The notes under the pieces: generated by a model
What the model was told of the DNA's origin: nothing
The model's database searches: none
What the model saw: only the letters and a program-made list of their open reading frames with translations
NCBI GenBank assembly: GCA_949292785.1
Contig: CASFBK010000012.1
Coordinates: 1-64,000, forward strand
Source: an uncultured Eubacteriales bacterium
GTDB taxonomy: Bacteria > Bacillota > Clostridia > Lachnospirales > Lachnospiraceae
DNA: 64,000 nucleotides
Direction of reading: 5' to 3'
Shown here: piece after piece, positions 41,272 through 50,938 of the stretch
How positions within the stretch are numbered: the stretch's first letter is position 1
How the letters are laid out: every line of letters starts with the position of its first letter
Translations under genes and position numbers: made by a program

Positions 41272-41532
41272 ATGAACCAATCAGAAGAGCTTCGTATGAC
41301 ATACTCCGGACTCTTAATGTACAAAGGGGAAAAGACTGTCCGGGTAAAATTTGAACGGGGCAAAAATGACTTTGCCGAAGGAATTGTTCCCAGTGGTATT
41401 ATTGAGAAATCTTCCGGATTTTCTAAGGAAGAATTAGAACAGTTAAGTAATTATCTAAAATTCAATGCCGCTGATATTATGACAAAAGCAAAAGACGTAA
41501 ATCCAATCAGAGACTGGCTTAGAGAGAAATAA
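41272..41532 (+). CDS. Conserved-looking hypothetical protein
   Basis: An 86-residue soluble protein (MTYSGLLMYKGEKTVRVKFE, then FAEGIVPSGIIEKSSGFSKE and a C-terminal helix). It looks like a small beta-sheet followed by helices, with no known motif. The ATG at 41272 is chosen because GGAGG is 8 bp upstream. The gene ends within a strong hairpin (41511-41540). It converges on the MATE gene. Function unknown. Confidence 0.7.
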   Translation: MNQSEELRMTYSGLLMYKGEKTVRVKFERGKNDFAEGIVPSGIIEKSSGFSKEELEQLSNYLKFNAADIMTKAKDVNPIRDWLREK

Positions 41533-41540
41533 GCCAGTCT
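41511..41540. terminator. Hairpin between converging genes, weak terminator
   Basis: AGACTGGCTTA and TAAGCCAGTCT form a perfect 11-bp stem around GAGAGAAA and overlap the end of the small plus-strand gene. Neither side has a clear T-run, so termination efficiency is uncertain. It is also the only hairpin at the end of the nitrogen operon. Confidence 0.5.
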
Positions 41541-41544
41541 CTCC

Positions 41545-42912
41545 CTATGTGCTTATTCGTGGCTTTTTTCGAAAAGGCACTCTTTGTGCAATGACCATAT
41601 AAATGCTGCTTATGACCCAGCCTGCCGGGAGTGACAGCCAAACCGCACTGACTCCAAGGCAGGAGACCATCGTAAAAGCAAAACCCACTCGTACCATTAA
41701 GCTGATGAAACAGTTGACAAACAGAATCTTAAGACGCCCTTCTCCACGCAGCATTCCGCTTTGGCAGGAGGACAGTCCCATAAAGAAATAGAATATTGCC
41801 ATTTGTGAAATATACATAAGTCCTGTATCCACCGCATCCGCAGAAGATGTATCGGCGTCCAGATACAGCCCAATCAGCTGATTTTTGAACAGTATATTAA
41901 TGAAAAAAATTCCAACCGCCATGGCAGCACACAGCATAATTCCTGCCCAAAAGCCTTTTCCAATTCTTTCCCTCTTACCTGCACCAAGATTCTGCGCCGT
42001 ATAGGTAGAAAGTGCATTTCCCACAGCCATAAACGGCACGATTGCAAAGGAATCTATCTTATTTCCTGCCGTATATCCTGCAAGAACATCAGAGCCATAA
42101 CGATTTACAACAGATTGAATCAATAAGAGACCAATAGATGTTATGGAGCTTTGAATAATGGAAACAAAAGCATACGAGATCATTTCCTTCATAATATGGA
42201 AAGAAAAATAGTGAAATTCATATGACTTCCAGTCCTCAAAAAAATACACTCTTTTTATGAGAAGAACAAAGGACACCACAAACGAAAAGCTCTGTGCAAG
42301 AACTGTTGCCACTGCCGCACCCATAACTCCCATATGTAACAGACCCACAAATAATAAATCCAGCAAAATATTCAAAACCGAAGAAAGAATCAACAAAAAC
42401 AACGGCATTTTCGAGTTACCAAATGAACTGAATATGGATGATTGTACATTATAAAGGAACATAAATGGCATTCCAAGAGAATATATTTTCAGATATAATG
42501 CTGCTTCTTCCATAATATTCTCCGGCGTACCGAGAAACACCAGTACCGTTCTTGATAATAGAATTCCCAACAGACCGATTACAATGGAAAATATCAAAGA
42601 GAAGATTAGTACCGTAGAAACGGATGTCTTGACCTTCGCATAATTTTCTGAGCCATAATACTTAGAAATCAATACAGAGCAGCCTATACCGGTTCCTGTG
42701 GCAAATGCAATCATTACCATGGTAACCGCAAAAGAAGCCCCCACTGCTGCAAGAGCCGCATCTCCGTTAAAACGGCCTACTATAATCGTGTCTACGGTCT
42801 CATATAATTGAAAAAATAAATTCGCCAAAATCAAAGGTACTGCAAAGAGAAAGATTCCCTTTGCCGGTTGTCCCTTTACTAAATCTACACCATTTTTTTG
42901 TCCTTTACTCAT
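41545..42912 (-). CDS. MATE family efflux transporter
   Basis: A 455-residue membrane protein with twelve predicted helices in two related halves, each starting with a MATE-type segment (FAVPLILANLFFQLYETVDT in the first). MATE pumps expel cationic compounds using Na+ or H+. The gene overlaps the adenine deaminase gene by 8 bp and is the last gene of the nitrogen operon. Its cargo may therefore be a toxic intermediate or product of that pathway rather than a drug; this is inference. The start has GGAG 11 bases upstream. Confidence 0.88.
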   Translation of the reverse strand: MSKGQKNGVDLVKGQPAKGIFLFAVPLILANLFFQLYETVDTIIVGRFNGDAALAAVGASFAVTMVMIAFATGTGIGCSVLISKYYGSENYAKVKTSVSTVLIFSLIFSIVIGLLGILLSRTVLVFLGTPENIMEEAALYLKIYSLGMPFMFLYNVQSSIFSSFGNSKMPLFLLILSSVLNILLDLLFVGLLHMGVMGAAVATVLAQSFSFVVSFVLLIKRVYFFEDWKSYEFHYFSFHIMKEMISYAFVSIIQSSITSIGLLLIQSVVNRYGSDVLAGYTAGNKIDSFAIVPFMAVGNALSTYTAQNLGAGKRERIGKGFWAGIMLCAAMAVGIFFINILFKNQLIGLYLDADTSSADAVDTGLMYISQMAIFYFFMGLSSCQSGMLRGEGRLKILFVNCFISLMVRVGFAFTMVSCLGVSAVWLSLPAGWVISSIYMVIAQRVPFRKKPRIST

Positions 42913-44656
42913 TGTTGTTTACTCCATTTATAAGAACTCCATTTTCAATAATTCCCATATCCGTTAGTCCTATTTCGGGAATAGACGGACATAAGGATAC
43001 GGTCAGAGCAGCCATTAAAATCGGGTTTTCACTTCCCGTCAGCTTCAGCGCTTCATTAAAACGCCTGATTGCCTCCAACTCCTCCCAAAGACTTTTATCA
43101 CTGACAATTCCTCCAATCGGAAAACACCTTGTTCCTACAATCTTTCCATCAATACAAACCACATTTCCGCCTCCGATACGTTGTATTTCTTTTACCGCTA
43201 ACAACATATCCCGACGGTTGGTTCCGCTTACCACAATATTGTTTCCTTCTTGTGCACAGGAAGACGCAACTGCTCCTCTTTTGATTCCCAGCCCCTTTAT
43301 CAGGGCGGTTCCCACATGTTTTTCTCCCGTATATCTGTCGATAACAGAAATTGGAAGAATATCCTTGTCAATATCCGGTTTCGTGCATCCACTGATTTTT
43401 CTCGTCAGCAGGCTGCCCGGCAGCATTTCAATCGCTGCTGAAAAACAATCCGGACAGATATCCTCCTCTTCTAAATTCTCGGGAAGATGAATGGATTGAA
43501 GCAGCGCTTCCTCTCTTACCGGTGTAAAGGAAAACAATGCTTTTCCATGCTCTGCTATCTTTTCTCCACCAAAGAATACACTTTCAATAGCCACATGCTC
43601 CAAATCCTTTAGTAATAAAAAATCCGCATACCTTCCGGGGGCAATCACACCCATTTTATCCTCTATATGAAAATGCTTTGCCGGATTAATCGTCGCCATT
43701 TTAATTGCCTCAATGGGCGCGAGCCCTTCTGAAATGGCAATTCTTACACAATTATCAATACATCCATTGGCTGCTATATCCTCCGGTGACTTATCATCCG
43801 TACAGAACATAAGCTCTGACGTAGATATTTGATTTTGAACAACACCTTTTACCAGAGTGCTGCAATTTGGCTCGATGGTTCCCTCCCGAATCATAACAGA
43901 CATCCCTGCATTTAATCGTTCCATGAGTTCCTCAAAAGTTTCGCTTTCATGATCATCCCGCAAGCCTGCGGAGGCAGCGCCCATAATGGCATCTCTCCCA
44001 AGCCCCGGGCAGTGTCCGTTCATCATTTTTCCCAGAGAATGTGCATATGCCATTTTTTGAAGGGTACTTTCCTTCGAAAGGTCGTACGCATTCACTTCTC
44101 CCAGGGTCAGGACCCCCTCTGTCTGCATGAGCCTCGCGGTATCCTCCGGTGAGAAATCAGCACCGCTGTGCTCCATTCCTTCCGTAGCCGGCACCCTGGA
44201 TGGGAACTGTATATAAGCCCGCATCGGCATTGTTTTGAGCATTCGCACAAAAGCCAAAAAGCCTTTTTCTCCAGAAGCATTCACAAGCTGCATAGGGTCG
44301 GTCATGATACATCCTGTCCCATGGGGCACTGCTCCCTGTGCATATGCCAACGGATGAAGTCTGGATGACTCAATATGCATATGCGCATCAATAAAAGACG
44401 GCGTCATATACATTCCTTCACAATCCACAATTTCTTTTGCACTTGCATCAAACCGGGGACAAACCGAAACAATAACACCCTTTTTGATTCCTACACTTGC
44501 GTCTCTTATGATTTTACCGGTATATGTATTTATAATATTGGCATGGATAAAAAGCTTGTCAAATGGAATTTCTCCCTTTGCCGCTTTTATTTTTTCTTCT
44601 AACTCTAATCTCATTTCTCGCATCTCATTTTTTAACATACCTGTACATATTTCCAT
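42905..44656 (-). CDS. ade: Adenine deaminase
   Basis: A 583-residue amidohydrolase that turns adenine into hypoxanthine and ammonia. Motifs seen: FIDAHMHIESS (metal ligands), AVPHGTG, GEVNAYDL, NGHCPGL, AGLRDDHES, FCTDDKSPEDI and the C-terminal GGNVVCIDGK segment. Full length for Ade. The first in-frame ATG overlaps the ureohydrolase gene by 32 bp and has AGG at good distance; ATGs at 44638 and 44623 are alternatives. It overlaps the MATE gene. In this operon it would release ammonia from adenine next to an ammonium channel. Confidence 0.93.
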   Translation of the reverse strand: MEICTGMLKNEMREMRLELEEKIKAAKGEIPFDKLFIHANIINTYTGKIIRDASVGIKKGVIVSVCPRFDASAKEIVDCEGMYMTPSFIDAHMHIESSRLHPLAYAQGAVPHGTGCIMTDPMQLVNASGEKGFLAFVRMLKTMPMRAYIQFPSRVPATEGMEHSGADFSPEDTARLMQTEGVLTLGEVNAYDLSKESTLQKMAYAHSLGKMMNGHCPGLGRDAIMGAASAGLRDDHESETFEELMERLNAGMSVMIREGTIEPNCSTLVKGVVQNQISTSELMFCTDDKSPEDIAANGCIDNCVRIAISEGLAPIEAIKMATINPAKHFHIEDKMGVIAPGRYADFLLLKDLEHVAIESVFFGGEKIAEHGKALFSFTPVREEALLQSIHLPENLEEEDICPDCFSAAIEMLPGSLLTRKISGCTKPDIDKDILPISVIDRYTGEKHVGTALIKGLGIKRGAVASSCAQEGNNIVVSGTNRRDMLLAVKEIQRIGGGNVVCIDGKIVGTRCFPIGGIVSDKSLWEELEAIRRFNEALKLTGSENPILMAALTVSLCPSIPEIGLTDMGIIENGVLINGVNNNE

Positions 44657-45731
44657 TTAAAGCCTGATTGCACATTACATTAATTAAACATCTCGAAGCC
44701 GCAAGAGAGGTAATCTCACTTACATCAAAGGGAGGAGCAACTTCTACAACATCCATTCCACAGATTCCCGGAGCTGTAACCAGTTTCAACAGTCTTAACA
44801 GCTCTCTTGGAAGCATGCCTCCAAAATCAGGCGTACCTGTCCCCGGACAAAATGCGGCTTCCAATACATCAATATCAAGGCTTACATATACTGCTTTACA
44901 GTCTTTCCAAACAATGTCAAGAGCCGTCTCTGCCACCTTGTCAATTCCATATTTGTCAATATCTTCCATGGAAAATGCAGTAAGTCCACTATCACGGACA
45001 AACTTAGACCAGGACTTGCAGCAATTTCCTCCGATACCAATCTGTACTAAGTTTTTTGCGGAAATATTTGGCAGCTGTATCGAGTGGAACCACTCTGTTC
45101 CATGCATTTTCTCATCCTGCTGAATGGCATCACAATCACTGTGACGGTCAATATGAATCACTCCAATATTGCCATCAATATAAGGGCTGATGCCCCGCAG
45201 GGTCGGAAATGTTGTAGAATGGTCTCCGCCAAGAATAATGGGAACCGTCCCTTGTGAGCAGATATATCCGATGCCCTTTGTAATCTGGTCAAAGGTCTTT
45301 TCTGCATTAGCCGGAATGGTATAGATATCCCCTACATCACAGATTTTTAACTTTTCACAGAGGTCTACACCGTAATCCGGATTGAATGGTGATATCTGGG
45401 AAGATGCATGTCGAATTCCCTGTGGTCCAAGTCTGGAGCCGGAGCGGTTCGACGCTCCGCTGTCATATGGAATTCCCACTACTGCAATATCATAGTTGCC
45501 AACATCATGAACATCCTCACAAAAAGGACTTCTAAGAAAGGTTTCATGACCGGTATAGGTCGGTCCAAGTGATGTTCTTGTAAAACAGGAAATTCCTTCA
45601 CTTGTGATGCTATCTGCCGGTTCAAGTCCCTGCTGAATTGCTATTTTCAATAAGTTAGGAAATCTGGTATTTCCGAATGTATCATATTTATCTGCCATTT
45701 GCATGGCATGAAGCTCATTTCTATTAATCAT
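44625..45731 (-). CDS. Ureohydrolase (agmatinase/arginase superfamily) with N-terminal extension
   Basis: A 368-residue manganese- or nickel-type ureohydrolase that splits a guanidino compound to urea and an amine. Binuclear metal ligands are in GGDH (168-171), HIDRHSD (Asp195, His197, Asp199) and SLDID (Asp286, Asp288). The Ala usual in HxDAHxD is Arg, and the third acid after SLDID is Glu292-like (VLEA). A ~75-residue N-terminal extension makes it longer than typical agmatinases and closer to guanidine-hydrolase-like members. Substrate is therefore open: agmatine, guanidinobutyrate, guanidine or other. The start follows AAGGAGGAG, 13 bp behind the MerR gene. Confidence 0.85.
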   Translation of the reverse strand: MINRNELHAMQMADKYDTFGNTRFPNLLKIAIQQGLEPADSITSEGISCFTRTSLGPTYTGHETFLRSPFCEDVHDVGNYDIAVVGIPYDSGASNRSGSRLGPQGIRHASSQISPFNPDYGVDLCEKLKICDVGDIYTIPANAEKTFDQITKGIGYICSQGTVPIILGGDHSTTFPTLRGISPYIDGNIGVIHIDRHSDCDAIQQDEKMHGTEWFHSIQLPNISAKNLVQIGIGGNCCKSWSKFVRDSGLTAFSMEDIDKYGIDKVAETALDIVWKDCKAVYVSLDIDVLEAAFCPGTGTPDFGGMLPRELLRLLKLVTAPGICGMDVVEVAPPFDVSEITSLAASRCLINVMCNQALNGNMYRYVKK

Positions 45732-45744
45732 GGTTTTCTCCTCC

Positions 45745-46602
45745 TTACAGGTCAGTTCTTTTTACTGGAAACTGTAATTCAATTAATATCTCCTCACGGT
45801 CGTCTGTCAGCGTAATATCTATCTGATAAATCATAAAACCAATCTCTTCTAGTGCAACGCCTTCCTTCCGTGCATACTGTTTTATTCCATTGACCTTTTC
45901 CTCCAAATTGCCTTTATCATCATTAATATACATGCATACATACTTTCCTGCTGGAATTTTGCAGATACCTTCCTGTTCTTCCTTTGCTTCCGCATAAAAG
46001 ATTACAGGGCGCACCGTTTCATGGTGCAGATTTTTATGAATACTGACCGGGATTTCTATCGCCATTTTATTTGTTGCAAATATAGGCGATACCCCTTCCA
46101 TGCTTTTTTCTAATCTCATGTACTCCAGTGCAACATCCTTAGATGATAATTTTCCTTCTTTTCCAAAAAGGGCATATCTTTCCGGAATGGTCTTAAACAA
46201 TGGGGTATCCAGCGGTACCCTGCTCTCCTTTTGTACCTTAATAAATGCAAGCTTATCCATTAAAACTTTTCTAAGCTGCTGTTTTTCCTCTATCTCTTTA
46301 TTCAGGAGGGCAAGCTGTATGTTCAAAATATCCTCTGACTTATTTACCGTGCGGTTTTGCATAAACTCATGAATATCCTTAATCGGGATTTCCATCGCCC
46401 GCAATTCAAGAATTGTCCCAAGCCTCTCACACTGTTCCATGGAGTAATATCTTCGTTCATTTACCGGGTCAACGTAATCCGGTTTAAAAAGACCTATCTT
46501 GTCATAATACCGCAACGTGTCTGTAGAGACATTTCTGTACTTTGCAACCTGTGTAATTGACAAATAGTTTTGCAGCTTCTCTTTTCTTTCTTCTTCCGTC
46601 AT
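45745..46602 (-). CDS. MerR-family regulator with effector-binding C-terminal domain
   Basis: A 285-residue regulator. The N-terminal MerR helix-turn-helix reads YLSITQVAKYRNVSTDTLRY then NERRYYSMEQCERLG. A dimerising coiled coil (about 90-130) and a ~150-residue GyrI-like effector domain of BmrR type follow. Such regulators untwist promoters with 19-bp spacers when a small organic ligand binds. The 35-bp dyad at 53826-53860 in front of this very operon is the obvious target, making it autoregulated. The start follows AAAAGGAG; an upstream ATG is rejected. Confidence 0.9.
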   Translation of the reverse strand: MTEEERKEKLQNYLSITQVAKYRNVSTDTLRYYDKIGLFKPDYVDPVNERRYYSMEQCERLGTILELRAMEIPIKDIHEFMQNRTVNKSEDILNIQLALLNKEIEEKQQLRKVLMDKLAFIKVQKESRVPLDTPLFKTIPERYALFGKEGKLSSKDVALEYMRLEKSMEGVSPIFATNKMAIEIPVSIHKNLHHETVRPVIFYAEAKEEQEGICKIPAGKYVCMYINDDKGNLEEKVNGIKQYARKEGVALEEIGFMIYQIDITLTDDREEILIELQFPVKRTDL

Positions 46603-46650
46603 AGGTAACTCCTTTTCTAATACGGGGCACGGCTTATTCAAAAGCAAGAC

Positions 46651-48273
46651 TTATTCAAGAGCTTCCTTTCCCTCTGCACCGGTACGTATTTTCACTACAT
46701 TCTCAAGCTCGTATACAAAAATTTTTCCATCTCCGATATTTCCTGTATATAGAACTTCCTTAAGAGTATCAACAAGAAGCCCCAGCGGAACGGTGCTTAT
46801 CACAATTTCAACCTTTATCTTCGGAAGAAGATGGGAAGAATATTCTGCCCCCCGATAGATTTCGGTATTTCCCTTTTGAATTCCGCATCCGCATACCTGC
46901 GTTACTGTCATACCTGTAATTTCAATCTTATCCAATGCCTTTTTCAAAATTTCAAATTTAGAAGCATTCATTATAACAACTACATTCCGAATCCTTCCAT
47001 CCACTTCATAATCTGAAATATTAAGCTCTGTCGTCTCATCAATTGCTCTGATTTTTGAACTATTTGCTGCTTCTGCTGAAAGGAACTGAGCCGTATTAAA
47101 AAAGTCTGCATAGCTGCTTGCAAGTCCATGTTCACATTTATCAAGTCCTGTAATTTCTGTATCCTGACTAACACGTAACCCCAGCGTTACTTTAATCAAT
47201 GTAAATATTACAAACATAACAATAAGCACGAAAATAGCAGTTGCGAAAACTCCAAGGCACTGAATTCCAAATCCATTCCATTTTCCTGTATAAAACAGAC
47301 CTGTTTCGGTGGAAAATAATCCAACGAGAATAGAGCCTGTAGCTCCGCACATACCATGGACAGTGATTGCTCCTACCGGATCATCTACCTTCATCTTTGT
47401 AATCAGTTCAACTCCAAAAATCAGCACAAATGCAGCTGCTACTGCCGTAAGTATGGCTCCAAGGGGTGTCTCTACATCGCATCCTGCGGTAATTGCTACA
47501 AGACCTGCTAACACACCATTTAAAGTCATGGCAACATCCGGCTTGCCGTAACGTATCCATGTAAGGAACATGGTTACTACAGCACATGTTGCAGCACAGA
47601 TATTGGTATTGAATAATACCGTTCCTACTTGTGTAAGGGCGTGTGATGAATCATTCATCACAACTGCCCCGCCATTAAATCCAAACCATCCAAACCAGAG
47701 GATAAAAATTCCAAGAGCCCCGATTGTAAGATTATGCCCTGGGATTGCTCTTGCCTTCCCCTTCGAATCAAACTTTCCGATTCTTGCTCCCACAACATAT
47801 GCTCCTGCAAGGGCAGCCATACCGCCAACCACATGTACAGCGGTTCCGCCTGCACAATCATGGAATCCTAATGTCTTGAGCCATCCGCTTTCATTCCAGA
47901 TTGTTCTTACTGCAAGCGGATAAATGACAGCGCTCATAATTGCGGAATACGCAAGATACGCTTTAAATGCAGTTCGCCCTGCCATTGCACCTGATACAAT
48001 GGTAGTGGCTGTGGCACAAAACACGGTAGCATACATGATAAATGCCATGGAAGAAAAATCTGTTTCCTGAGGAGCACCTGTTCCATACATGATTCGGTAT
48101 CCTACTATCCAGAAAAGTATCGACCCCACACAGTAGTCCAACAGATTTTTCATAATGATATTTCCGGCATTCTTAGCTCTGGTAAAACCAGTCTCAAGCA
48201 TTGCGAATCCGGCTTGCATGAAAAAGACGAGGATGGTACATACCATAATCCAAATTACATTTTGATTCGTCAT
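46651..48273 (-). CDS. Ammonium transporter fused to a P-II regulatory domain
   Basis: A 540-residue fusion. Residues 1-~395 are an eleven-helix Amt channel (FFMQAGFAMLETG, AGGTAVHVVGGMAALAGA, WFGFNGGA). A linker follows. Residues ~430-540 are a GlnB/GlnK P-II domain with MNASKFEILKKAL, a T-loop GNTEIYRGAEYSS that keeps the uridylylatable Tyr, and the C-terminal IFVYELENVVKIRTG. Normally P-II is a separate protein that plugs Amt under nitrogen excess; here it is tethered. It sits between the oligopeptide-type importer and the MerR gene. Confidence 0.92.
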   Translation of the reverse strand: MTNQNVIWIMVCTILVFFMQAGFAMLETGFTRAKNAGNIIMKNLLDYCVGSILFWIVGYRIMYGTGAPQETDFSSMAFIMYATVFCATATTIVSGAMAGRTAFKAYLAYSAIMSAVIYPLAVRTIWNESGWLKTLGFHDCAGGTAVHVVGGMAALAGAYVVGARIGKFDSKGKARAIPGHNLTIGALGIFILWFGWFGFNGGAVVMNDSSHALTQVGTVLFNTNICAATCAVVTMFLTWIRYGKPDVAMTLNGVLAGLVAITAGCDVETPLGAILTAVAAAFVLIFGVELITKMKVDDPVGAITVHGMCGATGSILVGLFSTETGLFYTGKWNGFGIQCLGVFATAIFVLIVMFVIFTLIKVTLGLRVSQDTEITGLDKCEHGLASSYADFFNTAQFLSAEAANSSKIRAIDETTELNISDYEVDGRIRNVVVIMNASKFEILKKALDKIEITGMTVTQVCGCGIQKGNTEIYRGAEYSSHLLPKIKVEIVISTVPLGLLVDTLKEVLYTGNIGDGKIFVYELENVVKIRTGAEGKEALE

Positions 48274-48302
48274 AATGTCTATCCTCCTACATTAATTTAG
48301 GG

Positions 48303-49937
48303 TTACTTGTTAATAGATACATCCGCATAAGTAAAGTTGTACCACAGCATTGGACTTGGTGTATAAGAGTACCTGTTGCTAATTGCATAAGAGTCTTTCA
48401 GACTGTAAAGTCCAACGTATGGAACCTGCTCTGCGAAAATGGAATATGCCTGTGTATAGTAATTCATTTTTTCTTCGTCCGTAGTGGCAACGCTTGCTGA
48501 TTTCAGAAGCTCATCTGCTTCCGGATTAGACCATCCTGCCATATTTGTTCCACCTTCCCCGATACAGCTTGAAGAATAAAGCGGGCTGAAGAAACCAATT
48601 GGGTCAAGGTAATCACTCATCCAATAGATACCGCCTGCATCATAGCATACGCTTCCATCGTCCTGTGTTGTGTATCCATACATATAGCTGAAGAAATCAC
48701 TGGATGGAACTTCAACAATGTTCATTGTAATCATTCCACTGGCATCGACCTGTGATTTAATCAATTCTGCAAGCTTCTGGTATTTCGCTGAATAATAGTA
48801 ATCAAATTCAAATCCATCCGGATAAGCAGATGCTGCCAGATACTCTTTTACCTTATCGTAATCCTGTGAATAAGTTGCTGAACCGGAGATTGTCTCATCC
48901 CAGGCTGCTTCATCCATATACTGTGTTGCCTCCGGAAGTACGGCGACAGGACACTCCGATGCAAATGCACCGCCTACAACGGATGTAATTTCAGAAACAT
49001 TTAAACAACTTACAACAGCCTTTCTTGCATTTTCATCATTAAATGGTTCTGATGTTGTGTTAAATAACATATAGTACGCAGTTGTTCCGTTCCCTGTCAT
49101 AACGGTCATATCAGAAATGCTGTCATATACAGATTTTACGTCATTGGAAAAACCCTGAACAAAATCAACCTGACCGCTTTTTGCAGCCATCGCAAGTGAG
49201 CTTTCATCCTCAATAATATAGAACTCAACTGTATCAATATCTAATGTATCCGGGTCTCCCCACCAATACTCGTTCTTTTCCATCACAATTTCACTGCCGG
49301 ATGTCCAGGAAACAAGCTTATATGGTCCGGTGCCAACTGTAGTCTCCGGAGAAGAACCATAGGAATCTCCCGCAGCCTCTGCCACACTTTTTTCCATAAT
49401 GCAGAACGGAGAAGTTGCCGGGATATATTTCCAGGTAGAATCTTCATATGCCAAATGTACCGTGAGTGTTCTGGTTGCTTCGTCTACCTCAAAAGAATCA
49501 ACTGCTGCAAATAAGTAGCTCATATAATATCCGTCCTCTGTTACTCTCTGTAACGTATAAAGAACATCCTCCATTGTTAATTCATTACCATCACTGAATT
49601 TCACACCTTCCCGAATGTGATAGGTGTAAGTCAGTGGGTCAACTTCTTCCCAACTGTCTGCAAGTGCGGGTTCCACATCTGTTCCATCCTGCGTAAAATT
49701 TAACAAGGTATCATAGCAGTCATAACCTGCATAAAGAGAGGCTACTGTTGTAAAGTCTGCCGGGTCAAAGGATGCCGGCTCGCTATTGTACCCTACCTTC
49801 AGTACAGAATTGTCATCGGACCCCCCAGATGTGCCCGTTCCATCCTGCGGGGAGGAGCCGCAGGCAGTCATGCTGACCATTGTTGCAGCTGCTAATACTA
49901 CTGTTACTAATTTTTTGCTGAATTTTTTCATATTCAT
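48303..49937 (-). CDS. ABC transporter substrate-binding lipoprotein (Opp/Dpp family 5)
   Basis: A 544-residue lipoprotein with signal MNMKKFSKKL and lipobox MTACGSS, followed by a Gly/Ser linker and a family 5 solute-binding fold (YNSEPASFDPADF, LADSWEEVDPLTYTYHIREG, TVGTGPYKLVSW). The family binds peptides, nickel chelates or other amino compounds. It is encoded after its two ATPases and permeases. Because the rest of the operon breaks down guanidino compounds and adenine, the ligand may be such a compound or a peptide carrying it; that is inference. The start follows AAAGGATGATG. Confidence 0.9.
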   Translation of the reverse strand: MNMKKFSKKLVTVVLAAATMVSMTACGSSPQDGTGTSGGSDDNSVLKVGYNSEPASFDPADFTTVASLYAGYDCYDTLLNFTQDGTDVEPALADSWEEVDPLTYTYHIREGVKFSDGNELTMEDVLYTLQRVTEDGYYMSYLFAAVDSFEVDEATRTLTVHLAYEDSTWKYIPATSPFCIMEKSVAEAAGDSYGSSPETTVGTGPYKLVSWTSGSEIVMEKNEYWWGDPDTLDIDTVEFYIIEDESSLAMAAKSGQVDFVQGFSNDVKSVYDSISDMTVMTGNGTTAYYMLFNTTSEPFNDENARKAVVSCLNVSEITSVVGGAFASECPVAVLPEATQYMDEAAWDETISGSATYSQDYDKVKEYLAASAYPDGFEFDYYYSAKYQKLAELIKSQVDASGMITMNIVEVPSSDFFSYMYGYTTQDDGSVCYDAGGIYWMSDYLDPIGFFSPLYSSSCIGEGGTNMAGWSNPEADELLKSASVATTDEEKMNYYTQAYSIFAEQVPYVGLYSLKDSYAISNRYSYTPSPMLWYNFTYADVSINK

Positions 49938-49957
49938 AATTCATCATCCTTTCTTTT

Positions 49958-50938
49958 CTAATTATTTTTTAGTGGAAAATGACAGGCTACAAAATGTCCA
50001 TTTCCCATATCTTTTAATTTCGGCGTTTTGTTATCACACAGACCTTTTTTGAAATAAGCGCATCGCTCTGCAAATCGGCATCCCTCGGGAATATCGATTG
50101 CATTGGGAATATCACCTTCCAGAAGCTTATGCTCTGTCTTTTCCAGAGGGTGCTCCTTTGGCTTTGCTGCAATAAGCGCTTCCGTATAGGGATGAAGAAC
50201 ATGTCCATATACTTCTTTGATTGGTCCCATCTCCATAATTGCACCCAGATAGACAACTGCAACCTTGTCACAAACGTGTTTTACCACCGTCAAATCATGA
50301 GAAATAAACAAAATCGTTTTTCCAAAGTCGTTTTTTAAATCCATCATCAGGTTCAAAATATTGGCTTGGACTGATACATCCAGTGCTGATACCGGTTCAT
50401 CTGCCAGAATGAAATCCGGGTCTAACATGAGCGCCCTTGCCAATGCCAGTCTTTGGAGCTGCCCACCGGATATTCCACTTGGATATCTCGTTAGAACATC
50501 CTCCGGAAGACTGATATATTCCATCAGCTCCTTAATTTTCTTATCAATTTCTTCTTTCCGTATGCCGTGTATTTTTGCATTTTCCTCAAGGCTGTACCTG
50601 AGGGTCTTCTTCGGGTCGAAGGACGCCAACGGATTCTGGAATACCATCTGCATCTTTGGTCGCAAAGCATTCATTTCCTTTTTCGATAATTTCGAAATCT
50701 CTCTTCCTTCCACATAGATTTCTCCACTGTCCGGTTCCACCAACTTTAAAATGCATCTTCCAATAGTTGATTTTCCAGAGCCGCTTTCTCCGATTACTCC
50801 GAAGATTTCTCCCTTATTAATATCAAAGCTTACGTCATCCACAGCATGAACATATTGTATTTTTGCTTTTGCAAATTTGTAATCATCTATGGGAAAATAT
50901 TTTTTTACATTTCTAACACATATATATGGTTCAGACAT
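49958..50938 (-). CDS. Opp/Dpp-type ABC transporter ATPase (OppF-like)
   Basis: A 326-residue ATPase with Walker A GESGSGKSTIGR, signature ISGGQLQRLALARAL, Walker B FILADEPVSALD, H loop LFISHDL, and the C-terminal Cys-containing oligopeptide/nickel ATPase motif (CRFAERCAYF, LCDNKTP) that may hold an iron-sulfur cluster. It overlaps the OppD-like gene by 8 bp. The start follows GGAGGAGGTGC. It powers import with the OppD-like partner. Confidence 0.93.
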   Translation of the reverse strand: MSEPYICVRNVKKYFPIDDYKFAKAKIQYVHAVDDVSFDINKGEIFGVIGESGSGKSTIGRCILKLVEPDSGEIYVEGREISKLSKKEMNALRPKMQMVFQNPLASFDPKKTLRYSLEENAKIHGIRKEEIDKKIKELMEYISLPEDVLTRYPSGISGGQLQRLALARALMLDPDFILADEPVSALDVSVQANILNLMMDLKNDFGKTILFISHDLTVVKHVCDKVAVVYLGAIMEMGPIKEVYGHVLHPYTEALIAAKPKEHPLEKTEHKLLEGDIPNAIDIPEGCRFAERCAYFKKGLCDNKTPKLKDMGNGHFVACHFPLKNN

